The notes beneath the pieces are model-generated. The model saw only the letters and a program-made list of their open reading frames with translations. It made no database searches and was not told the origin of the DNA. Made by a program: the position numbers and the translations under genes. From positions 62,001-126,000 of the forward strand of contig NZ_LASZ01000008.1 in assembly GCF_001014645.1 (NCBI RefSeq): a stretch of 64,000 nt of DNA, written 5' to 3'. The DNA comes from Luteimonas sp. FCS-9 (GTDB taxonomy: Bacteria; Pseudomonadota; Gammaproteobacteria; Xanthomonadales; Xanthomonadaceae). This document shows, one piece after another, positions 16,513 through 27,729 of the stretch (position 1 is the first letter of the stretch; each line of letters opens with the position of its first letter).

Positions 16513-18333
16513 TCACTCGCGCGGCGGCAGCACGGTCATCACTTCCTCGACCGTCGTCAGGCCCTGCGCCACCTTCTCGGCGGCAGCCATGCGCAGCGTG
16601 CGCAGGCCGCTACCGACCGCGGCGCGGGCGAAGCCGGCCAGTTCCATGTCCGGCTGGATCTTCGCGCGCAGCGCCGGCGTCACCGGCATCAGCTCGTAGA
16701 TGCCCACGCGGCCCAGGTAGCCGGTGTTGCGGCATTCCAGGCAGCCAACCGGGCCGCAGGCCTGCGCCGGCGGCGGCGGGCCGTCGGGGCCGACCAGCGC
16801 GCGCCAGCCCTCCGGGTCGACCGCGCGCGCGGTCCGGCAGTGCGGGCACAGCGTGCGCACCAGGCGCTGGGCGAGTACGCCGTTGAGCGTGGATGCGATC
16901 AGGTAGTGCGGCAGCCCCAGGTCGAGCAGCCGCGTGACCGCCGACGGCGCGTCGTTGGTGTGCAGCGTTGAGAGCACCAGGTGGCCCGTCAGCGAGGCCT
17001 GCACCGCCATCTGCGCGGTGTCGAGGTCGCGGATCTCGCCGATCATGATGATGTCCGGGTCCTGGCGCAGCAGCGTGCGCACGCCCTGGGCGAAGGTCAG
17101 GTCGATCGCGGCGTGCACCTGCATCTGGTTGAGCTCGACGGCGACCATCTCGATCGGGTCCTCGACCGTGCACACGTTGACGTCGGGCGTGGCCAGCGCG
17201 CGCAGCGTCGAGTACAGCGTCGTCGTCTTGCCCGAGCCGGTCGGGCCGGTGACCAGCACGATGCCGTGCGGCCGCTGCACCAGGTCGTTCCACGCCGACG
17301 CCTCGCCGGCGTCGAAGCCCAGCTGCGCGATCGGCTTGAACGCAGTGTCGGGATCGAAGATGCGCATCACGCACTTCTCGCCGAACGCGGTGGGCATCGT
17401 CGACAGCCGCATCTCCACCTCGCGCCCGCCCGGCGAGCGGGTCTTGATGCGGCCGTCCTGGGGCCGCCGGCGCTCGGCCAGGTCCATGCGCCCGAGCACC
17501 TTGATCCGGCTCACCGCCGCGGTCATCACCGGCGGCGGCATCTCGAACACCTTGTGCAGCACGCCGTCGATGCGGAAGCGCACGCGGCCGACGTCGCGGC
17601 GCGGCTCCAGATGGATGTCCGACGCGCGCTGCTCGTAGGCGTACTGCAGCAGCCAGTCGACGATGTGCACGATATGCTGGTCGTCGGCGTTGACGTCGCC
17701 CGAGCGGCCGAGCTCGACCAGCTGCTCGAACGACGGCGCGCTGCCGCCGCCCTCGCGCAGGTCGCGCGCGCCGCGCACCGAGCGCGTGACGCCGAAGAAC
17801 TCCATCGTGTAGCGGTGCAGATCGAGCGGGTTGGCGACGACCAGGTCGATCTCGCGCCGCAGCAGGCGCTGGATGTCGGGCAGCCAGTCGAGCGCCAGCG
17901 GCTCGCTGGTCGCGATGCGCGCGCGCTCGGGCGTGACCTCGACCGGCAGGATGCGGTGCCGGCGCGCGTACGCGTGCGAGACCAGCTCGGTGACCTCGGC
18001 GACGACGATCTTCGTCGGGTCGATGCGCAGGTAGGCGTGGCCGGTGCGCCGCGCCAGCCACTCGGTCAGCGCTTCCAGGCCCAGCTCGCGCCCCGGGCGC
18101 AGCGCCGAGGGCAGCTTGAGGTTGGCCAGCAGCACCAGCGGATGCACCGCATCGAGGCCGCGGGTCGCGCGTCCGCCCACGCGTGCGCGCTCGGCGTCGG
18201 CCGGCGCCAGCAGCCCGTCGGCGACCAGCGCGGCGACGACCGGCTCCAACGTCAGCCGCCCGGGCGGCAGCCGCGCGACGGACGCGCCGGTCGCGTGCGG
18301 GCCGGGAGGCTGCGGCATCGGGGGTTCGTTCAA
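16513..18333 (-). CDS. GspE/PilB-family secretion or pilus ATPase (orphan)
   Basis: This 606-residue protein is a type II secretion / type IV pilus assembly ATPase. An N-terminal GspE-N-like domain (about residues 30-150) precedes the ATPase. Visible motifs are Walker [11 protein letters not shown], the Asp box, Walker [11 protein letters not shown], the His box LSTLHTND, and a zinc-binding tetracysteine with CPHC and CLEC in the C-terminal part. I chose the TTG at 18333 because GGAGGA lies six bases upstream; an ATG at 18318 is the alternative. No other secretion or pilus genes are near, so the machine it powers (Xps-type secretion or pili) cannot be told from context. It is divergent from glyQ. 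Confidence 0.88.
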   Translation of the reverse strand: MNEPPMPQPPGPHATGASVARLPPGRLTLEPVVAALVADGLLAPADAERARVGGRATRGLDAVHPLVLLANLKLPSALRPGRELGLEALTEWLARRTGHAYLRIDPTKIVVAEVTELVSHAYARRHRILPVEVTPERARIATSEPLALDWLPDIQRLLRREIDLVVANPLDLHRYTMEFFGVTRSVRGARDLREGGGSAPSFEQLVELGRSGDVNADDQHIVHIVDWLLQYAYEQRASDIHLEPRRDVGRVRFRIDGVLHKVFEMPPPVMTAAVSRIKVLGRMDLAERRRPQDGRIKTRSPGGREVEMRLSTMPTAFGEKCVMRIFDPDTAFKPIAQLGFDAGEASAWNDLVQRPHGIVLVTGPTGSGKTTTLYSTLRALATPDVNVCTVEDPIEMVAVELNQMQVHAAIDLTFAQGVRTLLRQDPDIIMIGEIRDLDTAQMAVQASLTGHLVLSTLHTNDAPSAVTRLLDLGLPHYLIASTLNGVLAQRLVRTLCPHCRTARAVDPEGWRALVGPDGPPPPAQACGPVGCLECRNTGYLGRVGIYELMPVTPALRAKIQPDMELAGFARAAVGSGLRTLRMAAAEKVAQGLTTVEEVMTVLPPRE

Positions 18334-18390
18334 GCCTGCTCCTCCGTGGCCGCAGCCGCCTGGCGCGGCGGGCGGCATGGCGTGGACGGC

Positions 18391-18396
18391 TATACT
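18391..18396 (+). promoter_or_regulatory. Candidate -10 element of glyQ
   Basis: TATACT is a near-consensus -10 hexamer 28 bases before the glyQ ATG (18425). It lies in the 91-bp divergent region shared with the GspE-like gene. Confidence 0.5.
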
Positions 18397-18424
18397 AGCG
18401 CGCCGCCGCCCACGCCCTTTTCCG

Positions 18425-19330
<906 letters not shown>

Positions 19331-19432
19331 GCCCGGCGCCGCGGCCAGCCACGCGCCAAGACGTTCCATGACCCGCCGTCCGGCGGGCGATACGGCCCTC
19401 CCCCGCACCGGCGGGCAAGGCGGGCGAAGAAT

Positions 19433-19444
19433 GAAGGGCCCTTC
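19433..19444. other. Perfect 12-base palindrome before glyS
   Basis: GAAGGGCCCTTC is a perfect palindrome ending 3 bases before the glyS ATG. It covers the only purine-rich stretch that could act as a Shine-Dalgarno, so a hairpin or bound protein here could affect glyS translation. This is inference only. Confidence 0.4.
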
Positions 19445-19447
19445 CGC

Positions 19448-21565
19448 ATGACCGACACCCAACCCCTGCTGATCGAACTGGGCACCGAAGAACTGCCGGT
19501 CAAGGCCCTGCCCGGCCTGGCGCAGGCGTTCTTCGACGGCGTGATCGCGGCGCTGGACAAGCGCGGCGTCACTGTGGCGCGCGGCGATGCGACGCCGCTG
19601 TACACCCCGCGGCGCCTGGCGGTGCTGTTGCCGGGCGTGGCGAGCGAGCAGCCCGAGCAGCGCAGCGAGGTGCTGGGGCCGTATCTCAACATCGCGCTCG
19701 ATGCCGACGGCCAGCCGACGAAGGCGCTGCAGGGCTTCGCCGCGAAGGCCGGCGTCGACTGGACCGCGCTGGAGAAGACGACCGACGCCAAGGGCGAGCG
19801 CTTCGTGCACCGCGCGACGACGCCCGGCGCGACGACCGCCGCACTGCTGCCCGAGGTCCTACGCGAGGCGATCGCCGCGATGCCGATTCCCAAGCCGATG
19901 CGCTGGGGCGCGCACGCCCACGCGTTCGCGCGGCCGGTGCACTGGCTGGTGGCGCTGCACGGCGGAACGGTCGTGGACGCCGAGCTGTTCGGCGTGCGCG
20001 CCGGGCGCGACAGCCGCGGTCATCGCTTCATGCACGACGCGCCGGTGGCGATCGCCGCGCCGGGCGACTACGTCGAGGCGCTGCGCGCGGCGAAGGTGCT
20101 GGTCGATCCCGAGGCCCGTCGCCGGGCGATCGTCGACGCGGTCGAGGCCGCGGCGCGCGCGGCCGGCGGCCAGGCGCGGATCGAAGCCGACAACCTCGAG
20201 CAGGTCAACTGCCTGGTCGAGTGGCCGAGCGCGGTGTCGTGCGCGTTCGAGGCCGAGTTCCTCGCGGTGCCGCAGGAGGCGCTGATCGCGACGATGGAGG
20301 CGAACCAGAAGTTCTTCCCGGTGCTGCGCGAGGGCCGGCTGACCGAGCATTTCATCGCCATCGCCAACATCGAATCCAAGGACCCGGCCGAGGTCGCCAA
20401 GGGCTACGAGCGCGTGATCCGCCCGCGCTTCGCCGACGCCAAGTTCTTCTTCGACGAGGACCTGCGCCAGGGCCTGTCGGCGATGAACGACGGCCTGGCG
20501 ACGGTGACCTACCAGGCGAAGCTGGGCAGCGTCGCCGACAAGGTCGCGCGCGTGGCCGCGCTGGCGCAGGCGATCGCGCCGCAGGTCGGCGTCGACGCCG
20601 ACCTGGCCGGGCAGGCCGCGCGGCTGTCGAAGGCCGACCTGCAGTCGCGCATGGTCGGCGAGTTCCCCGAGCTGCAGGGCATCGCCGGCCGTTACTACGC
20701 GCAGCGCGACCCGGCGTTGGCCGGCTTGTCCGACGACGACCGCGCCGCGCTCGCGAACGCGCTCGACGAGGCCTGGCAGCCGCGCTTCGCCGGTGACGAC
20801 ATCGCGCTGTCGCCGCTGGGCAAGGTGCTGGCGATCGCCGAACGCCTGGATACATTGGCCGGCGGTTTCGCCGCGGGCCTCAAGCCGACCGGCAACAAGG
20901 ACCCGTTCGCGCTGCGCCGCAACGCGCTGGGCCTGGCGCGCACGCTGATCGAGAGTGGGTTCGACCTCGACCTGCACCGGCTGCTCGCCGCCGCCGTCGC
21001 GCGCGTCGGCGCGCTGCCGGCCGGCAAGGACGGCGCCACCGCGTCCGCCGACGCGGGCGAGCTCTACGACTTCCTGCTCGACCGCCTGAAGGGCTACTAC
21101 GCCGACCGCGGCGTGCCGGGCGCGCAGTTCGCCGCGGTTGCCGCGCTGCGCCCGGCCTCGCTGTACGACCTGGACCGCCGCATCGATGCGATCGGCACGT
21201 TCGCGCAGCTGCCCGAAGCCGCGGCGCTGGCCGCGGCCGACAAGCGCATCCGCAACATCCTGCGCAAGGCCGACGTCGCGATCCCCGACGCGGTGGACGC
21301 AGCGCTGCTGCGCGAGCCGGCCGAGGCGGCGTTGGCCGAGGCGGTCGCGGCCGCGCACGGCGAGACCGCGCCGGTGCTCGCCAACGGCGACTACGTCGCG
21401 GCGCTGACGCGGCTGGCGCGGCTGCGCCCGCAGGTCGATGCGTTCTTCGACGCGGTGATGGTCAACGCCGACGACGCCGCGCTGCGCGCCAACCGCCTGG
21501 CGCTGCTGCGCGGGCTGTCGGAGCGGCTGGGCAGCGTCGCGGCGATCGAGCACCTGTCGAGCTGA
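19448..21565 (+). CDS. glyS: Glycine--tRNA ligase beta subunit
   Basis: This 705-residue protein is the beta subunit of glycyl-tRNA synthetase, needed for tRNA binding. The N-terminal [15 protein letters not shown] and the central [14 protein letters not shown] block, [10 protein letters not shown] and [19 protein letters not shown] are conserved, as is the C-terminal anticodon-binding-like region. The length fits the family. It is followed by a REP-like element and then tamA. Confidence 0.97.
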   Translation: MTDTQPLLIELGTEELPVKALPGLAQAFFDGVIAALDKRGVTVARGDATPLYTPRRLAVLLPGVASEQPEQRSEVLGPYLNIALDADGQPTKALQGFAAKAGVDWTALEKTTDAKGERFVHRATTPGATTAALLPEVLREAIAAMPIPKPMRWGAHAHAFARPVHWLVALHGGTVVDAELFGVRAGRDSRGHRFMHDAPVAIAAPGDYVEALRAAKVLVDPEARRRAIVDAVEAAARAAGGQARIEADNLEQVNCLVEWPSAVSCAFEAEFLAVPQEALIATMEANQKFFPVLREGRLTEHFIAIANIESKDPAEVAKGYERVIRPRFADAKFFFDEDLRQGLSAMNDGLATVTYQAKLGSVADKVARVAALAQAIAPQVGVDADLAGQAARLSKADLQSRMVGEFPELQGIAGRYYAQRDPALAGLSDDDRAALANALDEAWQPRFAGDDIALSPLGKVLAIAERLDTLAGGFAAGLKPTGNKDPFALRRNALGLARTLIESGFDLDLHRLLAAAVARVGALPAGKDGATASADAGELYDFLLDRLKGYYADRGVPGAQFAAVAALRPASLYDLDRRIDAIGTFAQLPEAAALAAADKRIRNILRKADVAIPDAVDAALLREPAEAALAEAVAAAHGETAPVLANGDYVAALTRLARLRPQVDAFFDAVMVNADDAALRANRLALLRGLSERLGSVAAIEHLSS

Positions 21566-21611
21566 CGCGCTGCACAAGGGCGCCCTCGCTCGCGGTGGCG
21601 CCCCTGCACCT

Positions 21612-21706
21612 GTAGGAGCGCGCTCGCGCGAGGGCGTTTTCCGTGGATGTCATCGGCGCGGCGGCGTTTTCCTGGGGACGGCCCTCGCGCGCGAGCGCGC
21701 TCCTAC
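21612..21706. repeat. REP-like inverted repeat (copy 3)
   Basis: The ends GTAGGAGCGCGCTCGCGCG and its exact inverse form a long stem. The interior has two GGCGTTTTCC blocks instead of the GGGCGTTCC block of the copies near 16.3 kb. It sits in the 250-bp gap between glyS and tamA and could act as a transcription or mRNA-stability boundary. Confidence 0.8.
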
Positions 21707-21803
21707 AAGGGGTGTCGCACGGGGTCGGGTGCGCGGAACGGCGTACGGGCGCGCGTTCTTCCGGAATGACCGGCGCGTTAATCGACTCTTGACGCGCACC
21801 GGG

Positions 21804-21809
21804 TATCCT
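21804..21809 (+). promoter_or_regulatory. Candidate -10 element of tamA
   Basis: TATCCT ends 6 bases before the tamA ATG (21816), again implying a very short or absent leader. TTGACG at 21789-21794 is too close to be its -35 at normal spacing. Confidence 0.4.
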
Positions 21810-21815
21810 CGCCGG

Positions 21816-23630
21816 ATGCCCCGCATCCCGTTGTGCCTCGCCGCCGCCGTCCTCGTGTTCTCGTCGGCCGCGGCGCAGGCCGCACGCGTCGATCGCGTGG
21901 AGATCTCCGGCCTCGACGAGGAGATGACCGAGAACGTGCGCGTGTCGCTGGCGCTGCACGACGCGATCGGCAAGGAGGTCTCCGGGCGCCGCCTGGGCTA
22001 CCTGATCCGAGAGGCCGAGAACCAGACGCGCAAGGCGCTCGAGCCGTTCGGCTACTACTCGCCCAGCATCGACGTGCAGCGCGATCGCGAGGACGGCGCG
22101 GTCGCGGTGCGCATCGTCGTCGATCCGGGCCAGCCGGTGCGCGTGCGCAACCGCGACATCGCGATCATCGGCGCCGGCGGCCAGGACCGCTACCTGGCGC
22201 GCGACCTGGCGAACTTCGTGCCCGGCGAGGGCGGCGTGTTCCACCACCCCGACTACGACGGCAGCCGCAACCGGCTCAGCCGCCGCCTGGCCGAGCGCGG
22301 CTACTTCGACGCCGAATTCGCATCGCGCCGGGTCGAGATCACGCGCGCCGATCACGCCGCCGACATCGACCTGGTGTGGACCAGCGGCGAGCGCTACAAC
22401 ATGGGCCCGACGACGTTCTCGCAGTCGCCCGAGCGCGTGGTCAACGACGAGCTGCTCGAGCGGCTCGTCTACTGGGACGAGGGCAGCTACTACCACCAGG
22501 GCCGCCTCGACCGCCTGCGTACGTCGCTGACGCGGCTCGACTACTTCTCGACGATCGACATCGAGCCGATGGTCGAGGACGCGAACGCCGAGCGCGAGGT
22601 GCCGATCCAGGTCTCGCTGACTCCGGCCAAGCGCAGCATCTACACCTCGGGCCTGAGCTACGGCACCGACAGCGGCGCGGGCATCCGGCTCGGCGTCGAG
22701 CGCCGCTACGTCAACATGCGCGGCCACAAGGCGCTGGCGCAGATCGACTACGCGCAGCGTCGCAAGACGCTGACCGTGCAGTACCGCGTGCCCGCGTTCG
22801 CCTGGCTCGACGGCTGGTACACCGCCAGCCTGCAGGCCGCCGACGAGCAGACCGACTACGTCGACACCCGCCGCGTGGAACTGGTCGGCAGCCGCAGCGG
22901 CCAGTACAACGAGCGCCTGAACCTGGTCGCCTCGATGCACCTGCTGCGCGAGCGCTGGGCGTACGCACCCGAGGAGGATCCCGACAACCCGGTCGATCCG
23001 GGCGACGAGTTCGCCGGCGCGCTGTACCGCTATGCGACGTTCGCCTATCCCTCGCTGCGCGCCGAGTACATCGACGTCGACGACCGGCTGTTCCCCACCG
23101 CCGGCATCGGCGGCTCGATGACGCTGCGCGGCGGCGTCGAGGGCGCGGCCTCGGATGCGACGTTCGCGCAGCTGCACGCGCGCGCGAGCTGGTTCCGCGG
23201 CATCGGCGATTCGAGCCGGCTGATCGTGCGTGGCGAGCTCGGCCACACCTTCACCGACGCGCTGGTCGCGATGCCGCCGAGCCTGCGCTTCTACGCCGGC
23301 GGCGACCGCAGCATCCGAGGCTACGACTGGCGCGAGGTCGGCCCGCGCATCCCCGCGCGCGATGGCCGCAAGGCCTACGCGCTGGGCGCCAAGAACGTGG
23401 TCACCGCCAGCGTCGAGTTCGAGCGCTACTTCACCCAGACCATCGGTGCGGCGGTGTTCGTCGACAGCGGCGACGCGTTCGACGGCACCTCGCCGGACTG
23501 GCGCACCGGCGTGGGCATCGGCGCACGCTACAAGTCGCCGGTCGGCCCGCTCAAGCTCGACATCGCCCGCGGTCTCGACGATCCCGATTCCTCGTTCACC
23601 ATCGGCCTGAGCATCGGCGCGGAGTTCTGA
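21816..23630 (+). CDS. tamA: Outer-membrane translocation/assembly protein TamA (Omp85 family)
   Basis: This 604-residue protein has a signal peptide (MPRIPLCLAAAVLVFSSAAAQA), three POTRA-like domains up to about residue 260 and a C-terminal Omp85 beta-barrel. In the barrel, PSLRFYAGGDRSIRGYDWREVGPR holds the Arg-Gly-Tyr motif of the lid loop, and the last strand ends in IGAEF with the C-terminal Phe typical of outer-membrane proteins. TamA works with TamB in envelope biogenesis (autotransporter assembly, phospholipid transport). The ATG at 21816 was chosen because it begins the signal peptide. The tamB ATG follows one base after the stop. Confidence 0.94.
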   Translation: MPRIPLCLAAAVLVFSSAAAQAARVDRVEISGLDEEMTENVRVSLALHDAIGKEVSGRRLGYLIREAENQTRKALEPFGYYSPSIDVQRDREDGAVAVRIVVDPGQPVRVRNRDIAIIGAGGQDRYLARDLANFVPGEGGVFHHPDYDGSRNRLSRRLAERGYFDAEFASRRVEITRADHAADIDLVWTSGERYNMGPTTFSQSPERVVNDELLERLVYWDEGSYYHQGRLDRLRTSLTRLDYFSTIDIEPMVEDANAEREVPIQVSLTPAKRSIYTSGLSYGTDSGAGIRLGVERRYVNMRGHKALAQIDYAQRRKTLTVQYRVPAFAWLDGWYTASLQAADEQTDYVDTRRVELVGSRSGQYNERLNLVASMHLLRERWAYAPEEDPDNPVDPGDEFAGALYRYATFAYPSLRAEYIDVDDRLFPTAGIGGSMTLRGGVEGAASDATFAQLHARASWFRGIGDSSRLIVRGELGHTFTDALVAMPPSLRFYAGGDRSIRGYDWREVGPRIPARDGRKAYALGAKNVVTASVEFERYFTQTIGAAVFVDSGDAFDGTSPDWRTGVGIGARYKSPVGPLKLDIARGLDDPDSSFTIGLSIGAEF

Positions 23631-23631
23631 G

Positions 23632-26600
23632 ATGGCTTTCCGGCGTCACCGCCTGCCCAACGACCTGAGTCCCGAGGAACGCGAGGCGCGCATCGCCGAA
23701 CTGCGCGCGCGGCGGCGCGCCCGCGTGCGCAAGCTCGCGATCCGCAGCGCGATCGGCCTGGTCGCGCTCGCGATCGTGGTGATCGTGGGCGTGTGGTGGC
23801 TGCTGACGACCTTCGGCGGCCGCGACTTCCTGCTCGGCCAGATCGCCGCGCGCCTGCCGGCCGGCACCGAACTGACCTGGCGCGCCGCCGAAGGCCCCGC
23901 GTCGGGCCCGCTGACCATGTACGACGTGCGCTACGTGCAGCGCAGCTGCCCGGACGTCGAGGAGCAGCCGGTGCCCTACGGCGAATGCGACGAGCCGCGC
24001 GTGCTGACGTTCGCCGCCGAGCGGGTCACGATCGACCCGGCGCTGATGCCGCTGGTCGGCCGGCGCCTGCGCCTGGACGTGCTCGACGTCGACAACGCGG
24101 TGCTCGAACTGCCGGCGCCGGTCGACACGCCGTTCGAGCTGCCGCGCTGGCCCGACTCGCTGCCGCGCATCGACCTGCCGCTGTCGCTGCAGGCCGACAC
24201 GATCCGCGTCGACGGCTTCCGCGTGGTCCGCACGGGCGAGCCGGTGATCGATGTGCGCACGCTGCGCGGTGGGCTCGACGCGCAGCAGGGCGAGTTGCGG
24301 CTGACCGGCATCGTCGTCGACAGCGACCGCGGCCGCTTCGCCGCCGACGGCGTCTATGCGCCCGACGACGACTACCGCATGGACCTGACCGCCAGCGCGC
24401 TGATGCCGGCCCCGCCGGGACGCACGCGCCCGCGCATCGGCCTGGTCGCGCGCGGCGACCTCGCGCACCTGGACATCGCCTTGGTCGGCCACGCGCCGGC
24501 GCCGCTGCGCGCGCTGGTCACGCTGCGCGGCCGCGACGATCCGGGCTGGGCGCTGCGCGCCGACACCACGCGGCTCGATCCATCGCTGCTGGCCGGCAGC
24601 GGCGAACCCGGCACACCGCTGGCGTTCGACCTGCGCGCCGACGGCACCGGCGGCGCGGCAACGCTGCAGGGCAGGGTCGCGATCGGCGAGCCCGATGCCG
24701 CGCCGCTGGCGATCGTGCTGCAGCCCTCGAAGCTCCGGCTGGAGGACCAGCGCCTGGACGTCGAGCGGCTGGTCGTCGACGCCTTCGACGGTCGCCTGAC
24801 GCTGCGCGGCCATGCCGATGTCGCCGAGCCCGGCAACGTGCGCTTCCGCTTCGCGGTCAACGCCCGCGGCGTGCAGTTCGGCGCCGACCCCGACGCCGCC
24901 GAGCCCGCCCCGCCGATCGTCGCCGATGCCGACCTGGGCATCGCCGGCAGCACGGCGGCCTGGGCCGCGGTCGGCAAGGCCGGGATCGCGCGCGACGGGC
25001 TGCGCGCGACCGTCGATTTCGACGGCCGCGGCGACGCCCAGCGCATGCGCCTGCACACCGCGCGCGTGGAGATGCCGACCGGCACGCTCGACGCCACCGG
25101 CGAGCTGGCCTGGGCACCGGCCCTGCAGTGGAACATCGCCGCGACGCTGGCCGGCTTCGATCCGGGCTACTTCGCCCGCGACTGGAAGGGCGCGATCGAC
25201 GGTCGGTTCGCGACGACCGGCAGCACGCGCGACGACGGCGGCCTCGAAGTGGCCGTCGACGCCGACCGCCTCGGCGGCACGCTGCGCGGACGCCGGCTCG
25301 ATGGCCGCGCGACGTTCGCGATGCACGGCCCGGCCCGCGACGCGGGCGAGGCCGGCCGCAGCGATTTCGAGGGCGAGGTCGCGCTGTCGCTCGGTGGCAG
25401 CCGCGTCGATGCGCGCGCCGCCGTCACCGACACGCCCGACATCGACGCCGAGCTCGCGCCGCTGCAACTGGCTGACTTCGTGCCGCAGGGCGACGGCACG
25501 CTGCGCGGCACGCTGCGCGTCACCGGCCCGCGCACCGCGCCGGACATCGCTGCCGATCTGACCGGCAGCGCGCTGCGCTTCGGCGACTACGCCGCGGCCA
25601 GCGCGCGCATCGACGGCCGGCTGCCGTGGCGCGGCAACGCCGGCGCACTGGACGTCTCGGCCACCGGCGTGCAGGCCGGCGTCGCGCTGGACGCGGTGCA
25701 GGTGTCGGCGCGCGGCGCGATCACCACGCTGCAGCTCCAGGCCGACGCCCGCGGCGAGATCGGCACGCTGGCGCTGTCGGGCGAGGCCGCCCAGCGCAAC
25801 GGCGGCTGGCAGGGCACGCTGGCCACGCTGCGCCTGGCGCCGGCGACCGGCGCGAGCTGGTCGCTGCAGGCCCCCGCGCGGTTCGCCCAGGCCGGCACGC
25901 GCCTCACGCTGTCGGAGAGTTGCTTCGCCTCCAGCGGCGGCGGTTCGCTGTGCGCCAGTGCCGACTGGCCGCGCCAGGGCGTGTCGATCACCGGCACCGG
26001 GCTGCCACTGTCGCTGGCCACGCCCTACCTGCCCGAGCAGGACGGCGGCCGGCCGTTCTCGCTGCGCGGCGAGATCGCGCTCGAGGGCAGCGCGCGCCCG
26101 GTCGGCAACGGCTTTTCCGGCAGCGCGAGCGTGCGCTCGGCGAGCGGCGGCGTGCGCACGTCGGAGCGCGCGCGCAACGAGGTCGTCAACTACGAGGACC
26201 TGCGCCTGGACGCGCAGTTCGACGCCAACCGCGTCCACGCCACACTCGCGACGACGCTCAACGAGGTCGGCCGCGTGCAGGCCGAGGTCACCAACGGCTG
26301 GGACGACTACGCGCCGCTGTCGGGCTCGCTGGTCGCCAACATCGAGGACCTGACGTTCGTCGAACTGTTCTCGCCCGACATCGTCGAGCCGGTCGGCCGG
26401 CTGACCGCCGACATCACCGTCGGCGGCACACGCGCGCAGCCCACGCTCGGCGGCCAGGCGCGGCTCAGCGGCTTCTCGACGGAACTGCCGTCACTGGCGA
26501 TCGCGCTCGAGGACGGCGACGTCGCGCTCGACGCGCTCCCCGACGGCACCGCGCGCATCGCCGGCAGCGTGCGCTCGGGCGGCGGCACGCTGAACATCGA

Positions 26601-27576
26601 CGGCTCGCTGGGCTGGCGCGGCGACGGCACACCGCTGCTGGTCAACGTCCGCGGCACCGACGTGCTGGTGTCGGACACCAGCGACCTGCGCGTCGTCGCC
26701 GATCCCGACATCAGCGTGCGCTACGCCGCCACGCAGCCGCTCAACGTCACCGGCAAGGTCGTGGTCTCCAGCGCGCTGCTCGATCTCGAACGGCTCAGCG
26801 AGGGCGTCTCGACCTCGCCCGACGTCGTCGTGCTCGACCCGGTCGATCCCGACGTCACCGCCGCCTCGCAGCTCGAGCTGGACCTGACGCTGGCGATGGG
26901 CGAGGACGTGCGGCTGCGCGGCTTCGGCTTCGACGGCAAGCTCGGCGGCAACCTGCGCGTGCGCGCGGTGCCCGGACGCGAGATGACCGGCAGCGGCCGG
27001 CTCGAGGTCGGCGGCAAGTACAAAGCCTACGGGCAGGAACTGCAGGTCACGCGCGGCAACCTGGTCTTCAACAACGGCCCGGTATCCGACCCGATCCTCG
27101 ACGTGCGCGCCGAGCGCCGGATCGAGGCCGAGGACATCACCGCCGGTGTCGACGTCACCGGGCGCGCATCGGCGCCGCAGGTCGATGTGTGGACCGACCC
27201 GGCCAGCGACAACTCGCAGGCGCTGTCCTACCTCGCGCTGGGCCGCTCGGCCTCGAGCCTGACCAGCGCCGAGGGCCAGCAGATCGACGCCGCCGCGGCC
27301 GCGCTCAATGCCGGCGGCAGCCTGATCGCCTCGCAGATCGGCAGCCGCATCGGCCTGGACGAGGCCGGCATCAGCCAGTCGCGCGCGCTGGGCGGCAGCG
27401 TGCTGGGCGTGGGCAAGCAGCTTTCGCCGCGCCTGTACGTCGGCTTCGGCGTCTCCCTGCTCGGCACCGGCCAGGTGCTGACGCTCAAGTACCTGCTGAC
27501 CCGCGGGTTCGACGTCGAGATCGAGTCGAGCACGCTGGAGAACCGCGGCTCGGTGAACTGGCGGCACGAGCGCTGA
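23632..27576 (+). CDS. tamB: Translocation and assembly module protein TamB
   Basis: This 1314-residue protein is TamB, an inner-membrane-anchored AsmA-like protein that spans the periplasm to meet TamA. There is one N-terminal transmembrane helix (about residues 40-62, IGLVALAIVVIVGVWWLLTTF), then a very long run of beta-rich repeats, and the conserved DUF490/TamB domain at the C-terminus (GGKYKAYGQELQVTRGNLVF; DNSQALSYLALGR; LSPRLYVGFGVSLLGTGQVL). The extended beta structure is thought to form a lipid-conducting groove. The one-base gap after tamA shows a tamAB operon. Confidence 0.94.
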   Translation: MAFRRHRLPNDLSPEEREARIAELRARRRARVRKLAIRSAIGLVALAIVVIVGVWWLLTTFGGRDFLLGQIAARLPAGTELTWRAAEGPASGPLTMYDVRYVQRSCPDVEEQPVPYGECDEPRVLTFAAERVTIDPALMPLVGRRLRLDVLDVDNAVLELPAPVDTPFELPRWPDSLPRIDLPLSLQADTIRVDGFRVVRTGEPVIDVRTLRGGLDAQQGELRLTGIVVDSDRGRFAADGVYAPDDDYRMDLTASALMPAPPGRTRPRIGLVARGDLAHLDIALVGHAPAPLRALVTLRGRDDPGWALRADTTRLDPSLLAGSGEPGTPLAFDLRADGTGGAATLQGRVAIGEPDAAPLAIVLQPSKLRLEDQRLDVERLVVDAFDGRLTLRGHADVAEPGNVRFRFAVNARGVQFGADPDAAEPAPPIVADADLGIAGSTAAWAAVGKAGIARDGLRATVDFDGRGDAQRMRLHTARVEMPTGTLDATGELAWAPALQWNIAATLAGFDPGYFARDWKGAIDGRFATTGSTRDDGGLEVAVDADRLGGTLRGRRLDGRATFAMHGPARDAGEAGRSDFEGEVALSLGGSRVDARAAVTDTPDIDAELAPLQLADFVPQGDGTLRGTLRVTGPRTAPDIAADLTGSALRFGDYAAASARIDGRLPWRGNAGALDVSATGVQAGVALDAVQVSARGAITTLQLQADARGEIGTLALSGEAAQRNGGWQGTLATLRLAPATGASWSLQAPARFAQAGTRLTLSESCFASSGGGSLCASADWPRQGVSITGTGLPLSLATPYLPEQDGGRPFSLRGEIALEGSARPVGNGFSGSASVRSASGGVRTSERARNEVVNYEDLRLDAQFDANRVHATLATTLNEVGRVQAEVTNGWDDYAPLSGSLVANIEDLTFVELFSPDIVEPVGRLTADITVGGTRAQPTLGGQARLSGFSTELPSLAIALEDGDVALDALPDGTARIAGSVRSGGGTLNIDGSLGWRGDGTPLLVNVRGTDVLVSDTSDLRVVADPDISVRYAATQPLNVTGKVVVSSALLDLERLSEGVSTSPDVVVLDPVDPDVTAASQLELDLTLAMGEDVRLRGFGFDGKLGGNLRVRAVPGREMTGSGRLEVGGKYKAYGQELQVTRGNLVFNNGPVSDPILDVRAERRIEAEDITAGVDVTGRASAPQVDVWTDPASDNSQALSYLALGRSASSLTSAEGQQIDAAAAALNAGGSLIASQIGSRIGLDEAGISQSRALGGSVLGVGKQLSPRLYVGFGVSLLGTGQVLTLKYLLTRGFDVEIESSTLENRGSVNWRHER

Positions 27577-27729
27577 GGCGCCGTGCCCGTGCCGGGCATC
27601 GCACGGTCGGCGCGGCACGGGCCGCGAGGCCTGCATGGCGCGCGTCACCGCACCGCGGAGGGGCCCGCCTGACCGATGCGGCGGCTCCCTGAGCGCTCCT
27701 GTCGCGGCGCCGGAGCGTCGGGCCTCCGA

